Shown: piece by piece, positions 1 to 5,733 of the stretch
How positions within the stretch are numbered: position 1 is the stretch's first letter
Layout: each line of letters opens with the position of its first letter
DNA from: a virus
Reading direction: 5' to 3' (one strand)
IMG/VR virus record: IMGVR_UViG_3300020195_000051
Coordinates: 1 to 44,434 of that record
Length of the DNA: 44,434 nucleotides
Made by a program: the position numbers and the translations under genes
Notes under the pieces: model-generated
Database searches by the model: none
The model's input: only the letters and a program-made list of their open reading frames with translations
Told to the model about the DNA's origin: nothing

Positions 1-168
1 ATCTTTAAATATATTGACGAAAAAGGCCTTGCACCGATCGCATGCGTTTTCTTAACCGATCTATGTTGCTCCGACTTCGGCGGCGCTCCGCCCTATCCCG
101 TACTTTGGGCATCAACCGAAGAATCCGGATCGGCGCCGTTCGGCGACGTTATTTCTATTGCCAGCTAA
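1..168 (+). CDS. 3' end of HExxH/VWA-domain protein (second, diverged copy; 5'-truncated by window edge)
   Basis: The reading frame is open from base 1 to a TAA at 166-168 and encodes 55 residues. They match residues 314-368 of the complete protein at 42035-43141, including the LTD strand and the APPYPVLWAS segment of the VWA fold. The copies differ by a few substitutions (I for V at the first residue, GGA for GDA, VI for IV near the end) and by about nine bases over 231. Because it continues past the window edge, it is either the wrapped end of a circular genome from a second haplotype or a true second copy. It should not be counted as an independent gene until the ends are resolved. Confidence 0.85.
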   Translation: MFKYIDEKGLAPIACVFLTDLCCSDFGGAPPYPVLWASTEESGSAPFGDVISIAS

Positions 169-192
169 TTAATTCAATCAGGAGTATATTAT

Positions 193-249
193 ATGCGTTG
201 CTCAAATATCCGATTCAAACACGACGGGACTTCCTCAAACTGCGAATGA
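193..249 (+). pseudogene. In-frame deletion fusion of two accessory genes (18-aa remnant)
   Basis: The start region is the same as that of the 221-aa gene at 43166, including its AGGAG site. After 13 residues (MRCSNIRFKHDGT) the frame passes the deletion junction and ends with SSNCE, the last five residues of the zinc-ribbon gene at 43864-44247. The result is an 18-residue open frame, MRCSNIRFKHDGTSSNCE, ending in TGA. It is most simply a deletion scar that still has translation signals. It keeps the promoter-proximal spacing to the lipoprotein gene at 275 and probably has no function of its own. Confidence 0.75.
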
Positions 250-274
250 AAACTTAACAATGAAAGGAATAGTT

Positions 275-559
275 ATGAATACCTCAATCTCTCGAATGAA
301 CCTCGCTCGTTTTTTTCTCCTCCTAACGCTCGGGAGCCTCTTCTCCCTTGCCAGCGGCTGCTCTTCTGCTCCCAAAGGACCTCGCCGCATGCCCCGCGCT
401 CAATGCATAATAATAGATCGCTACATTGCCTTGGATAAACGCGAAGCGCAGAAGGCTGCCGAGCAACTCCGTTCTGAAGGTGCCGATGACGACACGCAAC
501 TTGTAATAGATCGACTTTTAAAACTCACCGAGGAAGCCGCCGATAAAGAATATCGCTAA
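275..559 (+). CDS. Small predicted lipoprotein
   Basis: It encodes 94 residues. The N-terminus has an arginine-containing n-region, a hydrophobic stretch (about residues 13-27) and a Cys at residue 29 in the context SLASGC, which reads as a lipobox although the -3 residue is Ala. The mature part is charged and probably helical. I chose ATG 275 over ATG 260 because AAAGGA lies just upstream of 275 and the signal peptide then has normal length. A second, nearly identical copy starts at 44273 and is cut by the window end, so this is probably one gene seen twice. Function unknown; it could act in the periplasm or at the envelope, for example in exclusion or lysis timing, but nothing in the sequence decides that. 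Confidence 0.75.
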   Translation: MNTSISRMNLARFFLLLTLGSLFSLASGCSSAPKGPRRMPRAQCIIIDRYIALDKREAQKAAEQLRSEGADDDTQLVIDRLLKLTEEAADKEYR

Positions 560-610
560 TCGTTTGAAAACCTCTAATGGACAGGATAGAAAATTTGAAA
601 GGGAAAAATT

Positions 611-1090
611 ATGCCTACTGAATATTCCGCTGCGATCGAACTCGACCGCATCGCGCACGACGCAAAGTTCCGTATAACAAGTTATTGGAGTGGCCAAGGA
701 CTACCGACAACGCTCTCCGAACTCTCACGAGTCTTTAATAAGCGCGTTCGAAAATGTGGGAGCATCCACGATATCGCTGCAATGCTCGCGAAAGATCCCG
801 ATATTAAAACAATTCAACGGGTCACGGGCGGAATTATTTTTCTCCCCCAACAAGCCTATGACTTAATGAATGCTCTTGCGCAAATAAAACTCCCCGAGTA
901 CGGACTTGATCCGAAAACCGTTGCACGAATGAAAAAGCGAAAACTGAATCAACTAGAATTAGATCGTGCGCTCGATATGACTCCGGAGGAGCAACATATT
1001 TTAAACACGCAATACGCACCCGACGAAAAATATCACCAAGAGATGGAAGAATTCCAGGCGAAACTCGATAAGAAACGAGGCATTAAATGA
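611..1090 (+). CDS. Hypothetical protein, 159 aa
   Basis: The ATG is preceded by AAAGGGA at good spacing. The product is soluble, basic and mostly helical. Residues 30-85 (LPTTLSELSRVFNKRVRKCG through GGIIFL) resemble the rhythm of a winged-helix fold, with a helix-turn-helix-like part followed by a beta wing, but no family is recognised. The C-terminal third (KMKKRKLNQLELDRALDM and onward) is strongly charged. Its stop overlaps the next start by ATGA at 1087-1090, so the two are translationally coupled. A DNA-binding role is only a guess. Confidence 0.65.
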   Translation: MPTEYSAAIELDRIAHDAKFRITSYWSGQGLPTTLSELSRVFNKRVRKCGSIHDIAAMLAKDPDIKTIQRVTGGIIFLPQQAYDLMNALAQIKLPEYGLDPKTVARMKKRKLNQLELDRALDMTPEEQHILNTQYAPDEKYHQEMEEFQAKLDKKRGIK

Positions 1091-1317
1091 AAACTTTCAA
1101 AGACTGTAATGGCTTCCGTCAAAAATTGGAATTATGCCTAGCCTATATCTGGCTTGTTTTCGCATTCAGCGTAACAATTTGGGTCTACACAAATCCCGTC
1201 ACTTGGAAAACATTCTACGCTATGTTATCCCCTGATTTTTGGAGGAGTAAAAAAGATGTTCACCAAGTCGAAAAGAAAAAAACCCACCGCTTCAGCTTCA
1301 GCTATACCACTGAGTGA
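1087..1317 (+). CDS. Small membrane protein, 76 aa
   Basis: It overlaps the upstream gene by four bases (ATGA). Residues about 16-35 (LCLAYIWLVFAFSVTIWVY) form one transmembrane helix. The tail is Lys-rich and ends SFSYTTE. Position and size fit a small inner-membrane protein, but no holin or exclusion family is recognised. A second small frame with a strong ribosome-binding site begins inside its 3' end at 1256. Confidence 0.6.
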   Translation: MKTFKDCNGFRQKLELCLAYIWLVFAFSVTIWVYTNPVTWKTFYAMLSPDFWRSKKDVHQVEKKKTHRFSFSYTTE

Positions 1318-1375
1318 ATGCGGCTCGCAGACCTTCAACGCAACCGAGAATATCACACGCTGCAACCTGATTTAA
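1256..1375 (+). CDS. Possible 39-aa basic small protein nested in the preceding gene's 3' end
   Basis: An ATG at 1256 follows GGAGGAG with seven bases between, one of the strongest ribosome-binding sites in this region. The frame runs 39 codons (MFTKSKRKKPTASASAIPLS at the start), rich in Lys/Arg at the N-terminus, and stops at TAA 1373-1375. It overlaps the 3' end of the membrane-protein gene in another frame. No family is recognised and it has no hydrophobic segment. The case rests on the ribosome-binding site alone. Confidence 0.4.
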   Translation: MFTKSKRKKPTASASAIPLSECGSQTFNATENITRCNLI

Positions 1376-1439
1376 TTAATCTTTTCCCTGCTCATTTTCC
1401 TCTCGACACACATGCCTGTTCGCTCCAAACTACAGACTC

Positions 1440-1991
1440 ATGGCAAATATCTTTCAAGAGATCCAAAGCGCACGCAGGGATATCGCCTTGCTCCGCAATG
1501 AAGTTGCCGAGTTGAAACGTCGAAGTGATGAAAACGCTTCAATGCTCAATCAGCAAATTCAGATCGGGCAAAGTTCTATCACTGAAAAACTAGAATACAT
1601 TTTAGCTGCAATCACTCCCGAGGCTGCACCTGGAATTGTTCTAATGTTCGTAAATAAAAACGGGAATTTAGAGGAGCTTAACGGTATGCAATTAAAAATC
1701 GATCAATCAATCAAAGTGGTAGCAAAAGTTGTTGACAAGGCAGGCAATGCAGCAGAGATCGAAAAGGGTTCTGCGAAATTTGACCTCAGCAATGCAGCAA
1801 TGGGTGCTTTCTCGAATCAATCTGACGACGGCTTATCTGCTGATTTCACTCCAGCAGGTCCGATCGGCGCATTGACTATTCAGTTCTCAGCCGATGCCGA
1901 CCTCGGCGAAGGTGTAACTCCGCTACTTGGCGAAGGCTCTTTAGACCTTATCGCAGGATCAGCAGTTGCAGTCGAATTGTCTTTTGCCTAA
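1440..1991 (+). CDS. Coiled-coil plus Ig-like-domain protein
   Basis: It encodes 183 residues. Residues about 3-60 form a heptad-rich coiled coil (IFQEIQSARRDIALLRNEVA, then AELKRRSDENASMLNQQI). Residues about 65-183 look like a beta-sandwich of the bacterial Ig-like type, with alternating beta strands and motifs such as VVAKVVDKAGN and GALTIQFSADADLGEG. Such coiled-coil/Ig proteins occur in many phages, often as virion decoration or adhesion accessory proteins. This one sits outside the late structural arm, among small genes, and is followed directly by a hairpin terminator at 2000. There is no obvious ribosome-binding site before ATG 1440, so translation may be coupled to upstream reading frames. 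Confidence 0.65.
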   Translation: MANIFQEIQSARRDIALLRNEVAELKRRSDENASMLNQQIQIGQSSITEKLEYILAAITPEAAPGIVLMFVNKNGNLEELNGMQLKIDQSIKVVAKVVDKAGNAAEIEKGSAKFDLSNAAMGAFSNQSDDGLSADFTPAGPIGALTIQFSADADLGEGVTPLLGEGSLDLIAGSAVAVELSFA

Positions 1992-1999
1992 TTAAGAAG

Positions 2000-2030
2000 T
2001 GGTGGGTGCATGCTGGCCCACCATTTTTTT
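2000..2030 (+). terminator. Rho-independent terminator
   Basis: TGGTGGG at 2000-2006 pairs perfectly with CCCACCA at 2017-2023, with a 10-base loop, and is followed by seven T residues. It lies nine bases after the stop of the Ig-like gene and would close that transcription unit. Confidence 0.8.
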
Positions 2031-2080
2031 CTCTTGTGCTTTCAAATAACGCGCCATATATAGAACACGTTGGTCATATA

Positions 2081-2143
2081 AAACCTCAAAGATTTAACGG
2101 ATCTTGAATTCAGCCTCAGACCTTGAGTCTTTGGGGTTTTTTC
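2081..2143 (+). ncRNA. Structured intergenic RNA ending in a U-tract (second terminator or small RNA)
   Basis: AAACCTCAAAGA (2081-2092) can pair with TCTTTGGGGTTT (2128-2139) as a 12-bp stem with one G-U pair. Inside it, AAGAT...ATCTT at about 2089-2105 can form an alternative small hairpin with a seven-base loop, so the two folds compete. The outer stem is followed by a T-run ending near 2142. Because terminators do not usually come in tandem with such a long loop, this may be an attenuator or a small RNA; a backup terminator is the simpler reading. Confidence 0.45.
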
Positions 2144-2255
2144 TTCGCAGAGCACGGTCCCTCTTTTCGGAGTGCCGGAGCCGAGCAAATCTCCCTCCCT
2201 AGCCAGCCTGCCTTTTTCCCTCGCGCGAACTCAAACGTGGGGGCATCCTAAGTTC

Positions 2256-2654
2256 ATGCCAAAAGAAAACGATGCACTGACGGAAAACCTGCAAGATCTC
2301 TCAATGAAAACTAAAGAAAAACACGCAAATGAGCCGGAGCTAGAGATATCCCGCGAAATGCGAAGGAGCCAGGGGGAGAATGATCTCCTGAAAGGACTCG
2401 GCGAACGTTTAACACCTGAAGGATCAAAGCACGTCGCTTCAATCTGCGTGCATATTTACAAGGATAATAATTCCGACGATGCAATTTTCTACACGCAATC
2501 AAATGACCTCCGTGCAGTGCCAGAAGTCTACGCCAGACAAGCTATTGGAGAACTCACTCTGCACGTTATGTCGAAGTTTGGGCACAGGCCGCCGAGGAAA
2601 CGCGGCGAGGCTAAGGAAATTTATAAAGACGAAAGTTCAATTATTCTCCCGTGA
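2256..2654 (+). CDS. Hypothetical protein, about 132 aa
   Basis: A GTG at 2172 would give a longer frame, but the extra N-terminus is Pro/Ser-rich low-complexity sequence overlapping the region after the terminators. ATG 2256 (MPKENDALTE) is the more likely start, though its GGGGG is somewhat distant. The product has an acidic, helical N-terminal half and a mixed second half (KHVASICVHIYKDNNSDDAI, then FYTQSNDLRAVPEVYARQAI) that could be a small alpha/beta fold. No family is recognised. Its TGA overlaps the GTG of the next gene. Confidence 0.55.
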   Translation: MPKENDALTENLQDLSMKTKEKHANEPELEISREMRRSQGENDLLKGLGERLTPEGSKHVASICVHIYKDNNSDDAIFYTQSNDLRAVPEVYARQAIGELTLHVMSKFGHRPPRKRGEAKEIYKDESSIILP

Positions 2655-2878
2655 GTAAAAGGGCGCTTCCGAAAGCCTTTGATCCCGAAGGACTTTTCGA
2701 GCGGCATCTCCAGCAGCTCAGACAGTTTTCGCAGCAGATGCTCGAACTTGTGAAAACAGATGATGAGAGAAGTCACACGATGGGAATGATCGCTGCCTAT
2801 AAACTTGTCCACGAGGCCTTTGAAATTTATAAACGAGAATACATTATTGAAATGAAAAATTATCAGTCGGGAAAATAA
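2651..2878 (+). CDS. Hypothetical helical protein, 75 aa
   Basis: It starts with GTG overlapping the previous stop (GTGA, 2651-2654), a typical coupled arrangement. The sequence is almost wholly helical, with alternating charged and hydrophobic residues (GLFERHLQQLRQFSQQMLEL) and a basic C-terminus. No family is recognised. Confidence 0.55.
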   Translation: MSKRALPKAFDPEGLFERHLQQLRQFSQQMLELVKTDDERSHTMGMIAAYKLVHEAFEIYKREYIIEMKNYQSGK

Positions 2879-2890
2879 TTGCATTTTTCA

Positions 2891-2910
2891 CTTGCCGAAT
2901 TGCAAGTTGC
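2891..2910. other. Small perfect inverted repeat in an intergenic gap
   Basis: ACTTGC and GCAAGT flank the six bases CGAATT in the about 95-base gap before the gene at 2975. The repeat has no T-run, so it is not an obvious terminator. It could be an operator half-site pair; there is no direct evidence. Confidence 0.25.
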
Positions 2911-2974
2911 ACGCTATTTCATTTTTCATCACTGAGGCTGAAACTCTAAATAGAAAATAAATGCGAGGGCACCA

Positions 2975-3319
2975 ATGCCTAAAGTCTTGACTACGATTAA
3001 TGACAATCCCGAATACAGAGTATTTTGCGCAGAAGTCGAAGCTTTTGCGAAACACGCTGAAGAAGAGATTCAGTTTTTAACAAAGCGTATAGAGCAAGTT
3101 TTAGACAGGCAAAGAATTAATGCGAAACTTGTTTGGGATAAACTAGAGGCTGCATTAGCTGCAAAGGGATTACTCGAAGGTTTAAATTACGTGCGTGATA
3201 AGACGCCGCTGGTTTGTTCTATCAAAGACAATGCCATTTATTTTTACACAGAACAGGAATGGGAAGAACATATTAATCCCCTCAAGGGTTTAATGGGAAT
3301 CATAGGCAGGAGCAAGTAA
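2975..3319 (+). CDS. Hypothetical protein, 114 aa
   Basis: ATG 2975 follows GAGGG. Residues about 15-65 are helical (FCAEVEAFAKHAEEEIQFLT) and the rest is mixed, with SIKDNAIYFYTEQEWEEHI suggesting a beta hairpin. It contains no signal or membrane segment. The stop TAA shares its last base with the ATG of the next gene (TAATG), so the two are probably co-translated. No family is recognised. Confidence 0.6.
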   Translation: MPKVLTTINDNPEYRVFCAEVEAFAKHAEEEIQFLTKRIEQVLDRQRINAKLVWDKLEAALAAKGLLEGLNYVRDKTPLVCSIKDNAIYFYTEQEWEEHINPLKGLMGIIGRSK

Positions 3320-3558
3320 TGCAAACGACGACAGAAAATAATAAACCTGCAAGCTTTGATTTCTCTACAACAGACGGACGTTATTTATTCCGCTCTTTAA
3401 ATGATGATGCATCGGGTCTTGAAATCAGACATTCAACAGGCGGAATTATGCAAACACTGAAAATGCGTTTGACGGCAGGCCGTGCTCGTTCAATTGCAGA
3501 ATGGCTTCAACGGTATGCACGTTGGGCAGATACAGTTCCGAATCAGGGAGGCCGCTAA
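3319..3558 (+). CDS. Hypothetical protein, 79 aa
   Basis: It overlaps the upstream stop (TAATG). The middle (YLFRSLNDDASGLEIRHSTG) looks like two or three beta strands, followed by an amphipathic helix (RARSIAEWLQRYARWADTV). This is the pattern of a small alpha/beta protein, but no family is recognised. Two bases separate its stop from the start of the next gene, whose ribosome-binding site (GGGAGG) lies inside this gene's 3' end. Confidence 0.6.
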   Translation: MQTTTENNKPASFDFSTTDGRYLFRSLNDDASGLEIRHSTGGIMQTLKMRLTAGRARSIAEWLQRYARWADTVPNQGGR

Positions 3559-3559
3559 A

Positions 3560-3973
3560 ATGGAAACCACAACAGTTCGAGTCTGGGAAGATATTCCGAG
3601 TAAAAATATCGAAGCCATGCAGGAGGCTTTCAAGTTACTCGGCGTCGTTGCTGAGATTGAATCAGGAACTTATAATGTGAAGGAACTTATTTTGAAAAAA
3701 GACGATCACGAGATTCGTTTCTCGTCGGGATTTACTATCGCTAAACGACTCCCTGAAACTAAACAAATGTATGTTTTAGAAGGCAAGGTTTTTAGTTTTA
3801 CGATTAGAGAAATACACGCAACACACGATGCTGCTTATGAGCGTAAAAAGTACTATGCGGGGCATGACCTCGATATAGAAGCACAGGATGTTAGCATAAA
3901 AGATATTGCGGAATCAGTGAAACGGCGTATTGAAGGTGAAACCCCGAATCTTAATGAAGAGCTGCCTTTCTAA
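3560..3973 (+). CDS. Hypothetical protein, 137 aa
   Basis: A longer frame begins at a GTG at 3482, but ATG 3560 (METTTVRVWE) has a strong GGGAGG and starts just after the previous stop. The protein is mixed alpha/beta, with no signal or membrane segment, and ends in the acidic motif LNEELPF. Short acidic tails ending in a Phe are typical of phage single-stranded DNA-binding proteins. The body (VRVWEDIPSKNIEAMQEAFK, later KRLPETKQMYVLEGKVFSFT) does not clearly match an OB-fold family, so the SSB idea is a weak inference. Confidence 0.6.
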   Translation: METTTVRVWEDIPSKNIEAMQEAFKLLGVVAEIESGTYNVKELILKKDDHEIRFSSGFTIAKRLPETKQMYVLEGKVFSFTIREIHATHDAAYERKKYYAGHDLDIEAQDVSIKDIAESVKRRIEGETPNLNEELPF

Positions 3974-4006
3974 TGCAACAATCAATGACACAGGAGAAAT
4001 AATAAA

Positions 4007-4180
4007 ATGGTAGAAAAAGTCGAACCCGTTGAAGTTGAAATAGGTAAACTTCTTAAATTCAAGAGCGATTATAAGGGTGCTCTCTTAGCAATTAAAGCAA
4101 AAGAAGTTGAATTAATGAAGGTACAGGGCGAACTTGATATCCTCCGTAAAGGTTTTCTAAAACTTGATGCGGAAGAATAA
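4007..4180 (+). CDS. Small hypothetical protein, 57 aa
   Basis: ATG 4007 follows CAGGAG. The product is a single helical, coiled-coil-like unit (MVEKVEPVEVEIGKLLKFKS, then AIKAKEVELMKVQGELDILR) with a regular heptad pattern, ending DAEE. A small coiled-coil protein of this kind could be an oligomerisation factor, but nothing more can be said. Confidence 0.55.
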   Translation: MVEKVEPVEVEIGKLLKFKSDYKGALLAIKAKEVELMKVQGELDILRKGFLKLDAEE

Positions 4181-4303
4181 ATAATTTCTCGGCGGCGTGG
4201 AAGGACACGCTAGTTACTAAACTGGATGATTGCAGTGAAGGGTGAGGACTCATCTACATGAACACTGCAAGATACGAGGGATTATAAAATGAGAGAAGAA
4301 ACC
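4181..4303 (+). other. Leader region before the glycine-repeat genes
   Basis: No convincing gene lies here. GCGTG and CACGC (about 4195-4210) form a short hairpin around GAAGGA. Two tiny frames (MIAVKGEDSST at 4227 and a nine-codon frame overlapping its stop) lack good ribosome-binding sites. I see no clear promoter. Confidence 0.3.
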
Positions 4304-4435
4304 ATGGATAGCTTAGAAAACGATGGTTTCGGTTACGGTTCCGGCTCCGGTGACGGTGACGGTTACGGTTTCGGTGCCGGTGCCGGTGCCGGTTTCGGTA
4401 ATGGTGACGGTTACGGTAATGGTTACGGAACTTGA
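4304..4435 (+). CDS. Gly-X dipeptide-repeat protein 1, 43 aa
   Basis: After the leader MDSLENDG the protein is an unbroken alternation of Gly with Phe, Tyr, Ser, Asp, Ala or Asn, ending GYGT. An ATG at 4289 is also in frame, but ATG 4304 gives the leader shared with the two related genes downstream (MGSLVLENDG, MTSLENDG) and the shared start context AAACCATG, so I prefer it. AGAGAAG lies upstream at normal spacing. The DNA is a run of hexamers GGT-NNC. No family is recognised. Its composition (aromatic residues in a Gly/Ser/Asp matrix) resembles low-complexity, phase-separating or adhesive sequences, which is inference only. Confidence 0.6.
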   Translation: MDSLENDGFGYGSGSGDGDGYGFGAGAGAGFGNGDGYGNGYGT

Positions 4436-4473
4436 CGGGGATTAACCGCCGAAAGGCAAAACAAGGGAATGAA

Positions 4474-4779
4474 ATGGCAAAAGCAAAGAAGATAAGTAAT
4501 GAGTTCGTAATCGTGCGCGCACACACAGCAGGTGTACACGCGGGGTATCTAGAGAGTCGCACTGGCGATACTGTGGTGCTCTCGCAATCGATCAGACTGT
4601 GGCGCTGGTGCGGTGCAAGTCTGTCCCAAGTGGCCACCACTGGTCCAGCCAAGGGAGATAATAGATTTGGTGTCTCGGTCGTTAAAACTGAAATTGTAAG
4701 CCCTCAAGGTTTTGAAATTGCTACATGTACCGATGCTGCAATGAAAGCCATCCAAGCGGTAAAACCATGGGTAGTTTAG
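4474..4779 (+). CDS. DUF6948-like phage protein
   Basis: ATG 4474 follows AAGGGA; a longer frame from TTG 4432 is less likely. The 101-residue product has the pattern I associate with the DUF6948 phage family: FVIVRAHTAGVHAGYLESR near the N-terminus, TVVLSQSIRLWRWCGASLSQ in the middle, then a beta-rich part and a C-terminal segment TDAAMKAIQAVKPWVV. The family has no known function. The gene's last 13 bases overlap the start of the second Gly-repeat gene. It therefore sits inside the repeat-gene cluster and is probably translated with it. A 12-base stretch near its end (4747-4758) recurs at 5292-5303. Confidence 0.65.
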   Translation: MAKAKKISNEFVIVRAHTAGVHAGYLESRTGDTVVLSQSIRLWRWCGASLSQVATTGPAKGDNRFGVSVVKTEIVSPQGFEIATCTDAAMKAIQAVKPWVV

Positions 4780-4961
4780 TTTTAGAAAACGACGGTTACG
4801 GTTACGGTTTCGGTTCCGGTTTCGGTTACGGCGCGGGTTACGGTTACGGCTCCGGTGACGGTGACGGTTACGGTTCCGGTTACGGTGACGGTGTCGGTTA
4901 CGGTTACGGGTACGGTTCCGGTGAAGGTTACGGTGACGAATTCGGTTTCGGTTTCGGTTGA
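4767..4961 (+). CDS. Gly-X dipeptide-repeat protein 2, 64 aa
   Basis: It starts at an ATG inside the 3' end of the DUF6948-like gene, in the context AAAACCATG shared with the third copy. The leader MGSLVLENDG is followed by strict X-Gly alternation with X mostly Tyr, Phe, Ser or Asp; there is one break (GYGDEFGFGFG) near the end. No Cys, Lys, Arg or Trp occurs in the repeat. It has no signal peptide or hydrophobic segment. The upstream sequence lacks a strong Shine-Dalgarno site, so expression may depend on coupling to the overlapping gene. Confidence 0.6.
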   Translation: MGSLVLENDGYGYGFGSGFGYGAGYGYGSGDGDGYGSGYGDGVGYGYGYGSGEGYGDEFGFGFG

Positions 4962-4970
4962 GGTAAAACC

Positions 4971-5243
4971 ATGACTAGCTTAGAAAATGACGGCTCCGGT
5001 TCCGGTTCCGGTTACGGTTTCGGTTACGGTGCCGGTTTAGGTTTAGGTTACGGTTACGGTTACGGTTACGGTTACGGTAGCGGTTACAGTTCCGGTTTCG
5101 GTGACGGCTCCGGTGACGGTGACGGTTACGGTTCCGGTTACGGTTCCGGTTACGGTTTCGGTGACGGTTACGGATTAGGTTCCGGTGACGGTAGCGGTTA
5201 CAGTTCCGGTTTCGGTGACGGTGAAGGTTACGGTGACGGGTGA
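4971..5243 (+). CDS. Gly-X dipeptide-repeat protein 3, 90 aa
   Basis: This is the longest copy. GAGG lies six bases before ATG 4971, and the leader MTSLENDG matches that of protein 1. The rest is X-Gly alternation with X = Ser, Tyr, Phe, Ala, Leu, Asp, Glu; four consecutive GY units lie near the middle, and SGYSSGFGDG occurs twice, suggesting internal duplication. The gene starts nine bases after protein 2 ends. The three copies differ chiefly in repeat number and order, as expected for sequences that evolve by unit gain and loss. Function unknown. Confidence 0.65.
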   Translation: MTSLENDGSGSGSGYGFGYGAGLGLGYGYGYGYGYGSGYSSGFGDGSGDGDGYGSGYGSGYGFGDGYGLGSGDGSGYSSGFGDGEGYGDG

Positions 5244-5265
5244 AGGAAAATGAAAAGGAAAAAAT

Positions 5266-5421
5266 ATGATTCAAATTAAAAAATTAAAAAGGCCATCCAA
5301 GCGTTCGGGTATTGCATTGAAGGCATTGCATTCAACTGAATTAAAGAAGTTTGGTGTGATTATTTGGAATACTTCAAAGGAAACCCTTTACATCGATAGC
5401 GTGAAAACGAAACGCAAATGA
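5266..5421 (+). CDS. Small basic protein, 51 aa
   Basis: ATG 5266 follows AAAAGGA. The protein is Lys-rich (MIQIKKLKRPSKRSGIALKA) with a central beta-like stretch (KFGVIIWNTSKETLYID) and a basic tail. Its 5' end carries GCCATCCAAGCG, also present at the end of the DUF6948-like gene, which hints that the region has recombined. No family is recognised. Confidence 0.5.
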   Translation: MIQIKKLKRPSKRSGIALKALHSTELKKFGVIIWNTSKETLYIDSVKTKRK

Positions 5422-5449
5422 CGAGCCGTCAGATATTAAGGTGCGAAAG

Positions 5450-5542
5450 ATGCGTAATATGAAGAAGAGATTTCTGAAATATTTTTACAGCCTAATCGCA
5501 TTGCTCTTTATGGCATTGCTCGCGGGTCGTGTAGAACCCTAA
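5450..5542 (+). CDS. Very small membrane peptide, 30 aa
   Basis: MRNMKKRFLKYFYSLIALLF starts a basic n-region followed by one hydrophobic helix (about residues 12-26) and a short polar tail (GRVEP). The stop overlaps the next ATG (TAATG at 5540-5544). Size and topology fit a small inner-membrane peptide. The AAGG at 5438 is a plausible ribosome-binding site. Confidence 0.45.
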   Translation: MRNMKKRFLKYFYSLIALLFMALLAGRVEP

Positions 5543-5733
5543 TGCAAATACAGTTAGACGACGAAGAATCAATTTTAATTGAGGAAATGCTAAATGAAAT
5601 CGAATCGCATTTTGAGGCGACGGGCCGGGCAAACAGTTTTGTTGAATCCCTCCGAGAACAGTTTGAAGAAGATAGAACCTTATCCTCCCGTCAAGTCACG
5701 GCTCTCCGAAACATCTACGACGATATATACTGA
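5542..5733 (+). CDS. Small acidic helical protein, 63 aa
   Basis: It begins at the TAATG overlap with the membrane peptide. The sequence (MQIQLDDEESILIEEMLNEI, ESHFEATGRANSFVESLREQ) is strongly acidic and helical. The C-terminal TLSSRQVTALRNIYDDIY resembles the end of small phage proteins of unknown function. About 150 bases without a convincing gene follow. Confidence 0.55.
   Translation: MQIQLDDEESILIEEMLNEIESHFEATGRANSFVESLREQFEEDRTLSSRQVTALRNIYDDIY

Larger units (their letters stand above)
1..436 (+). repeat. Left copy of imperfect terminal repeat, carrying a 1025-bp deletion
   Basis: Bases 1-231 align with 42974-43204 (about nine mismatches) and bases 232-436 align with 44230-44434 (three mismatches). 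The join between 231 and 232 lacks the 1025 bp found at 43205-44229 in the right copy. There is no clear microhomology at the junction beyond single bases. The mismatches on both flanks show this is a different haplotype, not an exact assembly overlap. Confidence 0.9.
4316..5240 (+). repeat. Hexanucleotide GGT-NNC repeat tracts (three blocks)
   Basis: Three blocks, about 4316-4430, 4788-4958 and 4983-5240, consist almost entirely of hexamers that begin GGT and end in C. The second triplet is usually TAC, TTC, TCC, GAC or GCC, and less often GTC, AGC/AGT, AAT, GAA or TTA. Length changes by one unit stay in frame. The DUF6948-like gene at 4474-4779 separates blocks one and two. Confidence 0.85.

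Noticed and set aside
4316-5240. Diversity-generating retroelement variable region
   Set aside because: The variation is in third codons of a hexamer repeat, not at adenine positions of a template copy, and no reverse transcriptase is present.
4975-5274. 99-aa antisense frame of Arg/Asn/His alternation over the Gly-repeat block (also 4254-4652 minus)
   Set aside because: It is the reverse complement of the GGT-NNC hexamers, has no ribosome-binding site, and the sense frames have leaders and start signals.
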